DNA of 64,000 nt, taken from the NCBI RefSeq assembly GCF_000725285.1, contig NZ_CP007161.1, positions 1,659,911 to 1,723,910 of the forward strand, given 5' to 3'. A program made the translations under genes and the position numbers. The notes under the pieces are model-generated. The model saw only the letters and a program-made list of their open reading frames with translations. It made no database searches and was not told the DNA's origin. The stretch is from Virgibacillus sp. SK37. GTDB lineage: Bacteria; Bacillota; Bacilli; Bacillales; Amphibacillaceae. Shown one piece after another: positions 38,611-47,824 of the stretch (its first letter is position 1; each line of letters opens with the position of its first letter).

Positions 38611-39058
38611 AATGCGACCTAACTTGGCTTATAAAAAGCTCAGTGAAATATTTGAGTAGAAGCGCCCCATTGATTTCCGTTGCATGCGGACGCTTTCACA
38701 CCTCCGGGTACAAGTGCGACATCTGTTCGTTACCTCACAGTGTCTTCTTTGCCGCCCGGCATGGCTTCAGCCGCTTCCTCCGCTACGCTCCGTCCAGGGT
38801 CTTCAGCTCATGCTATTCCGGCAGGAGTCGCCGCATTCCACTCCAATCAATTTGTATCTGCTTTAAACCATAAATAGCGGGTTAATATCTAACCACTTTA
38901 CCAGTGTAGGAAAAACACGAAGACTCCTGTGGGAAAAGCAACAGCTGAAGATCCCGCAGGAAGTGGTTTTCTTCCGAGGAAGCTGAAGCGTTGCCCACGG
39001 AAAGCGAAATGTTTTTTCCGAAACGGTCGCTTAGAGTACTATCAAGTTACTTCGTAGT
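38611..39058 (+). mobile_element. MITE-like element, copy B
   Basis: This 448-bp element has terminal repeats AATGCGACCTAACT (38611-38624) and AGTTACTTCGTAGT (39045-39058), each 12/14 to the perfect TIR of copy A. Its left half shares long blocks with copy A (complement), such as GCATGCGGACGCTTTCACAC, GCCGCCCGGCATGGCTTCAG and GCTCATGCTATTCCGGCAGG. The right half contains GACTCCTGTGGGAAAAGC and CCCACGGAAAGCG. Sequence similarity continues about 20 bp outside both TIRs. It fills most of the gap between the terminator at 38551 and spoVB. The remaining 39059-39236 shows nothing recognisable. Confidence 0.82.
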
Positions 39059-39236
39059 TTATCTATTTTGCGAATTATTACATAGCCATGACCTATCGTT
39101 TATAGTCTAGATAAATTCAAGCTTTTGCCGGAAAGGCAGATAAAGCATTTTGTTGAGGTAAATTGCCATTGACTACCACTAGTCGTTCGTAGTTAGACTG
39201 GCCTCTTACTTATAGCTTCATTCTTCATACCTGGTG

Positions 39237-40787
39237 TTAAATCCATCTCTTAATAAAAGGAATTTGGTGTAATTCTTCTTTCGTAATAAACCGCAGAGAA
39301 AATAAGAAGAAGATATAAATACCTGTTAAGGTGATTAAAGTAATTAAAAATAGAGCTGGATTTTCGGTTCCCCATGGAAATACTTGTTTTATTATACTTC
39401 CAGCTAGCCAGGTTAAGCCAATTAAAGTTACCATTTTAACTATATCTTTAAAAGGAAGTGTATATTTAATCATTTTTTGCAGTGTAATCAAATGAAGTAA
39501 AGTTACTAGAACCACACCTACAGACATAGAAATCGCTACCCCCATAATCCCGAATGCAGAATTGGAAGCCAGGAGAAACAGAATTGTTAACTTGCAAACT
39601 GCTCCAATTAAAGAATTCCACATTGCCGGTTTTGCAAAATCCAATGCTTGTAGTGCTGCTTGTAAAGGAGCTTGGATATATAGTAATATAAAAAAAGGTG
39701 CCATTAAAAGGATAAATTTACTAGCATTTGCAGTACCATACATAAACGTTAAAATGGTATCCGAGAATAAAGTTAAAACGATCGTTGCCAAAGCGCCAGA
39801 TGCAAATGAGATACGAATAGACTGATGGATTCGATAGTGAATTAACTTGTTGTTAGAAGATGCATCTGCCTCTGATAGTGATGGAACCAGCGCTACAGAA
39901 AGAGATTGAGTAATAAATGTTGGTAAGAATAAAAGTGGTAACACGTAACCAGTTAATTCTCCATATTGCTTGGTTGCTAATGAACTGGATATACCGGCAA
40001 TAGCTAAACTTTGTGCTACCAGTATTGGCTCCATAAAATGGGTTAAGGACCCAATCATTCGGCTGCCTGTACTTGGAAGTGCAATAGAAAATAATTCTTT
40101 AAGCGTTTGGGAACTGGTTTTTAAATAGGAAAAGAACTGTGATCTTATTTTTACTAATTTCTTTTGTTTAAACATGTGAAGCATGTAAAGAAGACTAACA
40201 AATTCCCCTAGAATTACACTGAACATGGCTCCGGCTGCAGCATACTCCACACCGAAGGGGAGTAACAGCTTTACAAAGAATGCTACACAAGTAATACGCA
40301 CAATTTGCTCAATTACTTGAGAGTAACTTTGAGGCTTCATGTTTTGCCTTCCTTGGAAATAGCCTCTGAGCACAGAGGAAATTGCTATAATAGGAATAAT
40401 GGGGCTAATTGCCAGTAAGGGATATAGTGTGCGGCTGTCAGTCAATAGCTTTGTAGCAATAAAAGGTGCACCTAGTATCATTCCTACAGTAAACAGCACA
40501 CTTGAAATGGCGGTAACAATTAAGGAAACCACAAGTATCTGCTTTATTTTTTGTGGATTGTTTTTGGCTTCAGCTTCAGCAACGCGTTTCGATATAGCTA
40601 CAGGTAACCCAAGTTGTGTGAGCGTAAGTACGAGGAAGAATGTCGGCAATGCCATCATATAAAGGCCCACACCTTCTTCTCCCATCAGTCGAGCTACAAC
40701 AATCCTGTTTATAAAGCCAAGAAACCGGGTGATCATACCTGCTGCTATTAATATAAGAGTACCCTGTAAAAAAGTTTGTTTGGTCAT
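39237..40787 (-). CDS. spoVB: Stage V sporulation protein B-like lipid flippase
   Basis: The 516-residue MOP-superfamily protein has about 14 membrane segments. The N-terminus (MTKQTFLQGTLILIAAGMITR) and VVARLMGEEGVGLYMMALP are characteristic of the SpoVB/YtgP group, which flips lipid-linked wall precursors; SpoVB is needed for cortex formation. It lies divergent to comN-secDF, exactly as in B. subtilis, which favours SpoVB over other paralogues. GAAGGCAGG on the minus strand precedes the ATG. Confidence 0.92.
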   Translation of the reverse strand: MTKQTFLQGTLILIAAGMITRFLGFINRIVVARLMGEEGVGLYMMALPTFFLVLTLTQLGLPVAISKRVAEAEAKNNPQKIKQILVVSLIVTAISSVLFTVGMILGAPFIATKLLTDSRTLYPLLAISPIIPIIAISSVLRGYFQGRQNMKPQSYSQVIEQIVRITCVAFFVKLLLPFGVEYAAAGAMFSVILGEFVSLLYMLHMFKQKKLVKIRSQFFSYLKTSSQTLKELFSIALPSTGSRMIGSLTHFMEPILVAQSLAIAGISSSLATKQYGELTGYVLPLLFLPTFITQSLSVALVPSLSEADASSNNKLIHYRIHQSIRISFASGALATIVLTLFSDTILTFMYGTANASKFILLMAPFFILLYIQAPLQAALQALDFAKPAMWNSLIGAVCKLTILFLLASNSAFGIMGVAISMSVGVVLVTLLHLITLQKMIKYTLPFKDIVKMVTLIGLTWLAGSIIKQVFPWGTENPALFLITLITLTGIYIFFLFSLRFITKEELHQIPFIKRWI

Positions 40788-40904
40788 TATGGTCGACCTG
40801 CCTTCTCAAATAATAATTTTTCGTATACAATTATGTATATGCTAAGAAATGGGTCAAGCATGACAAGAAGGGTATAATTATACTCCGGGACAGGAGGAAT
40901 TTTA

Positions 40905-41192
40905 TTGGAAACCATACATACCGTTACTGAGTGGAGAGAAATGGTTCTACCAGCTCTTGAAAGTAAATGTAGCGAATTTCGTTTAATGGGTTATACACAG
41001 GCAACGAGTGAAGATATATGGCGTTGTTTGCTTGAAAAAGTATGGAAGGGTAACCCCGAAAAAAGAATCTATGAAGTGGTTCAGGATATTTTTCATCTGG
41101 GATCAAATATTTATCTAAGTTATTTAACGGTAAAAGCTTATCAGGACGATGATTTGATGGCTTCCATCGCAGCTTTGACAAACAATGAATAA
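40905..41192 (+). CDS. comN: Post-transcriptional regulator ComN
   Basis: The 95-residue protein matches the ComN family in size and in the central ALESKCSEFRLMGYTQATSEDIWRCLLEK. In B. subtilis ComN controls the comE competence message after transcription and sits between spoVB and secDF, as here. The start is TTG with AGGAGG 7 bp upstream. A TATAAT lies about 30 bp before. Competence function is not implied by this gene alone, since comC is missing from its usual place. Confidence 0.9.
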   Translation: METIHTVTEWREMVLPALESKCSEFRLMGYTQATSEDIWRCLLEKVWKGNPEKRIYEVVQDIFHLGSNIYLSYLTVKAYQDDDLMASIAALTNNE

Positions 41193-41250
41193 TGAAACCT
41201 AATAAGAAATTGCTATCGGCAGAATTGAATAATGAGGAGGAAGTTTTCAA

Positions 41251-43503
41251 ATGAAAAACAGAGGCAGAATCGTTGCCTTTTTTCTAATCGTTTTGATATT
41301 TGGAGGATTGATTGGGACAACGGTAACAGGAATTACAAAAGATATAAATCTAGGTCTGGATTTACAAGGCGGCTTTGAGGTGCTATATGAAGTAGAACCT
41401 GTAGATGAGGGAGCAGAAGTAGATCGGCAATTAATGGAAGCTACCGTAGAAACCCTTAATGATCGTGTTAACCGTTTAGGTATTAGCGAGGCAAACATTG
41501 ACATTGAAGGGGAAGATCGAATACGGGTACAACTTGCTGGAGTGGAGGATCAATCACAAGCCAGGGAAATGTTATCTACTTCTGCCAGGCTGTCTTTCCG
41601 CGATGTAAACGATAATAAACTTCTTGATGGCTCTGATATCAAAGAGGGTAGCGCAAAGCAGGATTTTGATCAGAAGACGAATGCACCAATTGTTACATTA
41701 CAACTAAAGGATGCTTCTAAGTTTGCTGATGTAACTACAAAAATTAAAAATATGGGTCCTCCCGATAATTTGTTGGTTATTTGGATGGACTATCAAAAAG
41801 GTGATTCTTTTGAAGAGGAGTCTAAAAAAGAGGATCCAAAATACATTTCTGCACCACGTGTTACAGAAACCTTAAATACTACAGATGTAATGATTAGTGG
41901 AAATTTCACTGTGGAATCTGCAAAGAGACTTGCTGACATAATTAATTCGGGCTCTTTACCTGTTCATATGAATGAAATCTACTCTACAGCTGTAGGAGCT
42001 CAATTCGGTGAACAGGCATTAGACAAAACTGTCTTTGCAGGATTTATCGGTGTAGGACTAGTTATGTTGTTTATTATTGCGGTATATCGTTTTCCTGGAC
42101 TAATTGCTACTATAAACTTAAGTATCTACATTTATTTAATTTTACTAGTTTTTGAATTAATGAACGGGGTGCTGACATTACCAGGTATTGCTGCATTAAT
42201 CTTAGGTGTAGGGATGGCTGTAGATGCCAATGTTATAACATTTGAACGTATTAAAGAGGAATTAAAGGCCGGAAAATCTGTTATGGCTGCATTTAAGGCA
42301 GGGTCAAAAAATTCATTATCTACCATCTTTGATGCCAATCTGACAACATTAATAGCTGCTGTAGTATTGTTCATTTTTGGTACGAGCTCAGTAAAAGGCT
42401 TTGCAACGATGCTTATAGTCAGTATTTTAGTCAGCTTTATTACAGCTGTATTCGGAACAAGGCTTCTGCTTGGTTTGTGGGTTAAGAGCAGAACTCTTTC
42501 GAAGCGACCTGGTTGGTTCGGTGTTAAAAAAGAAGACATCAAGGATATAGCAATGAAGGATAAGGAAGAACCGAAAATCTTCAATAAACAAATTAATGTT
42601 GTTCAGCATCGGAAGAAGTTTTTCTGGATTTCTATTGCCATGGTCGTCTTAGGAATAGCTTCATTGCTTTTATTTAAATTAAATCCTGGAATCGACTTTA
42701 CAAGTGGTTCGAGAATTGAAATCCTTGCAGAGGATTCGATTACTACGGATGAAGTTGAAGAGGGTTTATCTGAATTAGGATTAGAAGCGGAGTCAATAGT
42801 GATTTCCGGTGATAATAAAGATATTGCGGTAACGCGATTTGATAAAGTAATAGAAAAAGAAAAAATTGCAGAAGTAACTTCCTATTTCAAAGATAAATAT
42901 GGTAATGCTCCAAGTGTAAGTGTAGTTTCACCAATTGTAGGTCAAGAATTGGTGAAAAATGCTATTTATGCAGTATCTATTGCTTCCATCTTTATGATTA
43001 TATATGTTACTTTCCGCTTTGAATTGTTTTTTGCAATCACCGCGATTATTGCTCTACTTCACGATGCATTCTTTGTTATTGCGATTTTTAGCTTTACAAG
43101 GATAGAATTCGATATTACGATCGTTGCAGCTGTGTTAACTATTGTGGGTTACTCAGTAAATGATACGATAGTTACTTTCGATCGGATAAGAGAAAATCTG
43201 CAAAATAAACGAGTCAAATCCTTTAAGGAATTGGCAATTATTGTGAACAGAAGCTTAGTACAAACATTGAGCAGAAGTATTAATACAACTGTAACCACAT
43301 TGCTTGCTGTCCTGGCGTTTTTATTCCTTGGTGCTCAATCTATTACCGGGTTCGCTATTGCTTTGACAGTCGGCCTTATAGCTGGTACGTACAGTTCACT
43401 ATTCCTTGCTTCTCAATTGTGGCTTATTTGGAGAGGTAAGATGATTAAGAATAAACCAGTAGATTTTACCAAGAAGAAGAAAGTTGAAGGCCCGCAAGTT
43501 TAA
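41251..43503 (+). CDS. secDF: Fused protein translocase subunits SecD-SecF
   Basis: The 750-residue fusion combines SecD and SecF, each with six membrane helices and a large periplasmic-side loop. SecD signatures include LGLDLQGGFEVLYEV and the helix-4 motif GVGMAVDANVITFERIKEEL. SecF signatures include NPGIDFTSGSRIEI and VGYSVNDTIVTFDRIREN. It uses the proton motive force to pull secreted proteins outward. A GAGGAGG ribosome-binding site precedes the ATG. Confidence 0.98.
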   Translation: MKNRGRIVAFFLIVLIFGGLIGTTVTGITKDINLGLDLQGGFEVLYEVEPVDEGAEVDRQLMEATVETLNDRVNRLGISEANIDIEGEDRIRVQLAGVEDQSQAREMLSTSARLSFRDVNDNKLLDGSDIKEGSAKQDFDQKTNAPIVTLQLKDASKFADVTTKIKNMGPPDNLLVIWMDYQKGDSFEEESKKEDPKYISAPRVTETLNTTDVMISGNFTVESAKRLADIINSGSLPVHMNEIYSTAVGAQFGEQALDKTVFAGFIGVGLVMLFIIAVYRFPGLIATINLSIYIYLILLVFELMNGVLTLPGIAALILGVGMAVDANVITFERIKEELKAGKSVMAAFKAGSKNSLSTIFDANLTTLIAAVVLFIFGTSSVKGFATMLIVSILVSFITAVFGTRLLLGLWVKSRTLSKRPGWFGVKKEDIKDIAMKDKEEPKIFNKQINVVQHRKKFFWISIAMVVLGIASLLLFKLNPGIDFTSGSRIEILAEDSITTDEVEEGLSELGLEAESIVISGDNKDIAVTRFDKVIEKEKIAEVTSYFKDKYGNAPSVSVVSPIVGQELVKNAIYAVSIASIFMIIYVTFRFELFFAITAIIALLHDAFFVIAIFSFTRIEFDITIVAAVLTIVGYSVNDTIVTFDRIRENLQNKRVKSFKELAIIVNRSLVQTLSRSINTTVTTLLAVLAFLFLGAQSITGFAIALTVGLIAGTYSSLFLASQLWLIWRGKMIKNKPVDFTKKKKVEGPQV

Positions 43504-43593
43504 CCTCACAAGACATTTGGAGATAACTAAAACAGTTGATTGAAAATGAATATTAATTAGATGTATAAACACAGAGACTTAGCAATGCACATT

Positions 43594-43628
43594 AACCGAA
43601 CAATCAACATTTGATTGTTCGGTTTTTA
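43594..43628 (+). terminator. Rho-independent terminator downstream of secDF
   Basis: AACCGAACAATCAA and TTGATTGTTCGGTT form a 14-bp perfect stem with a T-tract, 90 bp after the stop. Confidence 0.92.
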
Positions 43629-43693
43629 TATTGTAATTCCAGGAGAACTAAACTTATAGAATTTAGACTCAACGTAATTAATAAAATAGATAA

Positions 43694-44178
43694 ACTGCGA
43701 CGTAACTGTAAGTATTGTAAATTACTGTTTCTAAAAGGTACACTACTAAAATATATTTTAATACGTTTTGATGATCATCAACCGCCATTGATTTACATTA
43801 CAGATGAACGCTTTCACACCTCCGGGTACAAGTGCGACATCTGTTCGTGGCCTCACAGTGTCTTCTTTGCCGCCGGCATGGCCTCAGCCACTTCCTCCGC
43901 TACGCTACGTGCAGGGTCTTCAGCTCATGCTATTCCGGCAGGAGTCGTCATCTTCCATTCCAATCAATTGGAATGGCTTTTCTATTTTAAAGAGCTAGAA
44001 TACAGTCTTTAGCGGAGGGGAAATATGTAGACTCCAGCGGGAAAAGCGAGACTAGCGAGACCCCACAGAACGGAACGTTAGTGAAGTTCGAGGAGGCTCG
44101 CAGGCCGCCCGCGGAAAGCGGAATATTTCCCCGTAGCGGCGACTTACGCAGCCTCTATATTTTTAATTAGGTCGCAGT
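43694..44178 (+). mobile_element. MITE-like element, copy C
   Basis: This 485-bp element starts with the perfect TIR ACTGCGACGTAACT (43694-43707) and ends with AATTAGGTCGCAGT (44165-44178; 12/14). Left-half blocks CACCTCCGGGTACAAGTGCG and GCTCATGCTATTCCGGCAGG match copies A and B. The right half (GACTCCAGCGGGAAAAGCGA to GCCTCTATAT) matches copy A's left half in complement, including CCGCTACGGGGAAATATTCC. About 190 bp near the left end is AT-rich and diverged. It fills most of the secDF-lapA gap; no gene is supported in 43504-44309. Confidence 0.84.
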
Positions 44179-44309
44179 TTCCTCCTACTGTGCCGTAAAT
44201 ATGTGATAACGATTATAGCCCAGTATTTGCAAGGGAGTATTATACTTTTGCTTAAAACATGCTTAATAAGGGTAAATAATGTAAAAGATAAAATATGAGG
44301 AGGGATAGG

Positions 44310-44636
44310 ATGAAAGGACAGTCGTATGTTATTTTAGCTATTGTCTTTATCATAGTTGTAGCGATTTTCGCAGTTAGTAATGTAGAAGCAGTGGATGTAA
44401 ACTATATATTTTGGACTGGAAATTCACCTCTTATCTTAGTGATCTTATTTTCAGTCTTAATGGGTGGAATTATAACTGCTGCTGTAGGAGCTGTAAAGGT
44501 ATTTCGATTACAGAGAGAACTGAGAAGATATAAGCATGAGAATAGCCTTATGGACAAAAAGTTGCAAGAAAATGGTTTAACTATTGAGAAGAGAGATAAA
44601 CATTCTAAAAGTGTCGAAGATTCTACAAACAAATAA
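44310..44636 (+). CDS. LapA-domain (DUF1049) membrane protein
   Basis: The 108-residue protein begins MKGQSYVILAIVFIIVVAIFA, has a second membrane segment (LILVILFSVLMGGIITAAVG) and a cytoplasmic helical tail (VFRLQRELRRYKHENSLMDK). This is the LapA_dom pattern; B. subtilis has YrvD at the same place before recJ. GAGGAGGGA stands upstream of ATG 44310. LapA-domain proteins in enterics act in lipopolysaccharide assembly; the Gram-positive role is unknown. Confidence 0.88.
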   Translation: MKGQSYVILAIVFIIVVAIFAVSNVEAVDVNYIFWTGNSPLILVILFSVLMGGIITAAVGAVKVFRLQRELRRYKHENSLMDKKLQENGLTIEKRDKHSKSVEDSTNK

Positions 44637-44653
44637 TCTGTAAATAATAGTAT

Positions 44654-44698
44654 TTGCCACCCCTGACGCTCTTTTGTATAATAGATTAGTCAGGGGTG
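44654..44698 (+). promoter_or_regulatory. recJ promoter enclosed in a hairpin that covers the recJ Shine-Dalgarno
   Basis: TTGCCA (44654-44659) and TATAAT (44677-44682) are 17 bp apart, with a predicted start near 44689. CACCCCTGAC (44658-44667) and GTCAGGGGTG (44689-44698) form a perfect 10-bp inverted repeat whose right arm contains the recJ ribosome-binding site AGGGGTGA. A transcript from this promoter lacks the left arm; read-through RNA from lapA has both. Confidence 0.7.
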
Positions 44699-44703
44699 AA
44701 CTT

Positions 44704-47028
44704 ATGTTAGAAAGTAAGGCAACATGGAAGCATAATGAAATGAATGAGACAAACATTGACTGGATAGATAGCTCCATTAATGTCTCTCCTATTGTTCAAG
44801 AGCTTCTATTCCAAAGAGGTATTACGGAAGGGAATCAAGCATTACGATTTCTCTCCCCGGATTTAAATGATTTACATAAACCAATTGGTCTTCTATCTAT
44901 AGATAAAGCGGGTAAAAGAGTAAAAGAGGCTATAGCTAAGCAGGAGAAAATTCTTGTTTATGGCGACTATGATGCCGATGGGGTAAGCTCTACTACTGTT
45001 TTACTGAAAACCTTGCAAGAACTAGGTGCCAATTGTGATTATTATATTCCGAACCGTTTTACAGAGGGATACGGCCCTAATGAAGATGCTTTTAGGTTAG
45101 CACATGATAATGGGGCAAAACTGATTATCACTGTAGACTGCGGCATTGCTTCCGTCCAAGAAGCATTAATTGCTAAAGAGCTAGGTATGGATTTGATAAT
45201 CACAGATCATCATGAGGTACAAGAGAAGATGCCAGACGCTTATGCCGTCATACATCCTAAATGTTCGCCGGATTATGCTTTCCCGGAATTGGCAGGGGTT
45301 GGCGTCGCCTTTAAATTTGCCGAACATTTACTCGGCTACTTTCCTAGTCATCTTTTAGAATTTGTTGCAATTGGTACGATAGCTGATATGGTCCCACTTG
45401 TCAGTGAAAATCGTATTCTTGCATTTCATGGATTAAAATCACTCACTACTACAACAAATCCAGGTATTAAGGCATTGAAAGGACGCTGTAACATAGAAGG
45501 TAATGTCACGGAGGAGGATGTAGGATTTTTAATCGGTCCCCGTATTAATGCAGTAGGTAGACTTCAAAATGCAGATTTGGCAGTACAACTACTGATGACA
45601 GAGGACCAGGAAGAAGCGGCCTATATTGCCGAAAAAATTGATTCTATTAACGTTGAGCGACAACGAATTGTCAATGATATTGTAAAAGAAGCTGAGGCAA
45701 TGGTTAATACAACTGGTAGAAAAGGTATTATTGTTGCTGCAAAAGAAGGATGGAATGAGGGAGTATTAGGTATTGTAGCTTCTAAGCTTGTTCGAAAATA
45801 TGACCGCCCTGCTATTGTTTTGGCTGTGAAGCCGGAAACATCAGAAGTGAAAGGTTCAGCGAGAAGTATTCCTGCTTTTGATTTATTTAAAAATTGTATG
45901 AAAGTAAGGGAACTGTTCACACATTTTGGGGGGCACGCCCAAGCAGCTGGTATGACATTACCAATGGATAATCTCGACCAATTACAAGAGGAATTAAACC
46001 ATATTATTGACAATCAGCTTACTGAAGAAGACTTCAGACAAGCTATTGAAATAAGCCAGAGCATCTCAGTAAAAGATATAAGTGAGACGTTAATTAACGA
46101 TATTGCGCGTTTAGCTCCTTTTGGAATGAAAAATCCAAAACCTGTATTTCATCTAGCCCATGCTCCATCAGATGTACGGCAAATTGGCAGTAAAAAGAAT
46201 CACTTAAAACTTCAATTTAAAGAGGAACAGGTTAATCTGGAGGGGATTGGTTTTGGATTTGGGCATCTATACCCTTTATTTACACCGAACACCCCTGTCT
46301 CTATCGTAGGTGAGTTGGGTATAAATGAGTGGAATGGGTTAAAAAAACCACAGATTGTTTTGCAAGATCTGGCAATAGAGGAATGGCAGTTATTTGACTG
46401 CCGCGGAAAAAAAGATGCTGATGTGTCTCAATACATCTCACTAACTAACCATAATTTAATCGTACGTAATAATAATGAACAATACTTACCTGGAATCAAT
46501 CAGATTACCTATCAAGAAATTGGAACTGATTTGCCACCGATAGATACACTGTACATCTTAGATCTACCTGAATCGCTTGATGAACTAAAAGAATTGGTTC
46601 AAATTACCCGACCAACTAACATTTACGCTGGTTATCACATAGAAAACAGTGTTTACTTAACATCATTTCCAACTAGAGAAGATTTTAAGTGGCTTTATGC
46701 CCTGTTGTTGAAAAGAAAACAAATCAACATGAAAACAGAGTTAATTGAACTTGTGCAAATGAAAGGATGGTCAAAGGAAAAATTGGTATTTCTTTCAAAA
46801 GTGTTTTTTGAATTGGAATTTGTTAAAATAGAAAATGGTATCATTACCGTTGTGGAAAAGCCAGCCAAGAAAGACTTGAGTGAATCTAAAATATATCAAA
46901 AGAGACAGTATAAAGCTGAAATGGAAAGATTACTATATTATTCAAATTATGAAGAATTGAGAAACTGGTTCATACAATGTATGGATTATGTAGATAGCCC
47001 CAAGGAGGAACTAGCTCATGGATTATAA
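44704..47028 (+). CDS. recJ: Single-stranded-DNA-specific exonuclease RecJ
   Basis: RecJ is a 5'-3' exonuclease for recombination and mismatch repair. ATG 44704 gives 774 residues. Motifs of the DHH family are [23 protein letters not shown] at 168-170 (LIITDHHEV), the region [10 protein letters not shown] and [12 protein letters not shown] of DHHA1. A C-terminal extension of roughly 200 residues is typical of Bacillus RecJ. It overlaps apt by 11 bp. Confidence 0.97.
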   Translation: MLESKATWKHNEMNETNIDWIDSSINVSPIVQELLFQRGITEGNQALRFLSPDLNDLHKPIGLLSIDKAGKRVKEAIAKQEKILVYGDYDADGVSSTTVLLKTLQELGANCDYYIPNRFTEGYGPNEDAFRLAHDNGAKLIITVDCGIASVQEALIAKELGMDLIITDHHEVQEKMPDAYAVIHPKCSPDYAFPELAGVGVAFKFAEHLLGYFPSHLLEFVAIGTIADMVPLVSENRILAFHGLKSLTTTTNPGIKALKGRCNIEGNVTEEDVGFLIGPRINAVGRLQNADLAVQLLMTEDQEEAAYIAEKIDSINVERQRIVNDIVKEAEAMVNTTGRKGIIVAAKEGWNEGVLGIVASKLVRKYDRPAIVLAVKPETSEVKGSARSIPAFDLFKNCMKVRELFTHFGGHAQAAGMTLPMDNLDQLQEELNHIIDNQLTEEDFRQAIEISQSISVKDISETLINDIARLAPFGMKNPKPVFHLAHAPSDVRQIGSKKNHLKLQFKEEQVNLEGIGFGFGHLYPLFTPNTPVSIVGELGINEWNGLKKPQIVLQDLAIEEWQLFDCRGKKDADVSQYISLTNHNLIVRNNNEQYLPGINQITYQEIGTDLPPIDTLYILDLPESLDELKELVQITRPTNIYAGYHIENSVYLTSFPTREDFKWLYALLLKRKQINMKTELIELVQMKGWSKEKLVFLSKVFFELEFVKIENGIITVVEKPAKKDLSESKIYQKRQYKAEMERLLYYSNYEELRNWFIQCMDYVDSPKEELAHGL

Positions 47029-47530
47029 ACAGTACGTAAAAATAGTTGAAAATTGGCCTAAACAAGGGATCCAATTTAAAGATATTACACCACTCATGGA
47101 TAACGGGAAGGCTTTTAAATCAGCAGTTGACGAAATTGTTGATTTCGCTAAAGAAAAACAAATAGATATTGTGGTGGGTCCGGAGGCGAGAGGATTCATT
47201 ATTGGTTGTCCGGTTTCTTATGCACTTGAGGTAGGTTTTGCTCCAGTGCGTAAAGAAGGAAAGTTGCCTCGTGAGGTAATTAAGGTTGACTATGGCTTGG
47301 AATATGGTTCAAACGTATTAACTATTCATAAAGATGCCATTAAACCTGGCCAACGTGTGCTTATTACGGATGATTTACTTGCAACTGGAGGCACAATTGA
47401 AGCAACAATTAAATTGGTAGAAGAGCTTGGAGGAATTGTTGTCGGCTGTGCTTTTATTATAGAGTTAAGCTATTTGGATGGAATGGATAAGTTAGAAGGC
47501 TACGATGTACTTACATTAATGAGCTATTAA
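47018..47530 (+). CDS. apt: Adenine phosphoribosyltransferase
   Basis: Apt salvages adenine to AMP. The 170-residue protein has [19 protein letters not shown] and the PRPP-binding motif [24 protein letters not shown] lies in the recJ end before the ATG. Location between recJ and relA is as in B. subtilis. Confidence 0.98.
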   Translation: MDYKQYVKIVENWPKQGIQFKDITPLMDNGKAFKSAVDEIVDFAKEKQIDIVVGPEARGFIIGCPVSYALEVGFAPVRKEGKLPREVIKVDYGLEYGSNVLTIHKDAIKPGQRVLITDDLLATGGTIEATIKLVEELGGIVVGCAFIIELSYLDGMDKLEGYDVLTLMSY

Positions 47531-47553
47531 TCTCCTGAGAATGGAAACTGAGA

Positions 47554-47590
47554 GGTCTGAGTGATGAAAGTTAATTTCATTCAGACCTAT
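47554..47590 (+). terminator. Hairpin after apt, probable terminator
   Basis: GGTCTGA...TGAAA pairs with TTTCATTCAGACC; the following TATTCTTATATT is T-rich but interrupted. The rest of the 294-bp apt-relA gap is AT-rich, with no gene. Confidence 0.6.
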
Positions 47591-47713
47591 TCTTATATTA
47601 TTTTTAGAGAGCCTATTGTTAGTTACAGTTAAGGCATTAATGTGGTTAGGTGAACAAAATATATAACGGTAAAGCCCACATTATCTCATCTCAGCAAAAA
47701 AATATTTTTTTAA

Positions 47714-47743
47714 TTGTACATATGGATGGAAAAAGAATATAAT
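47714..47743 (+). promoter_or_regulatory. Candidate sigma-A promoter of relA
   Basis: TTGTAC (47714-47719) and TATAAT (47738-47743) are 18 bp apart, giving an untranslated leader of about 75 bases. Confidence 0.55.
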
Positions 47744-47824
47744 CAATATTATAATTTTCTTTTTATATAAATTATAAATAAACATTCAGGGGATTTAAAG
47801 AACAATTCCAGACAAGGTGATTCG

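Noticed and set aside
38643-38884. Overlapping open frames of 60-76 codons in copy B
   Set aside because: Repeat-derived, in all three forward frames at once, as expected of GC-rich palindromic DNA rather than genes.
43611-44012. 133-codon open frame spanning the left part of copy C
   Set aside because: It begins within the secDF terminator and runs into repeat sequence; no ribosome-binding site.
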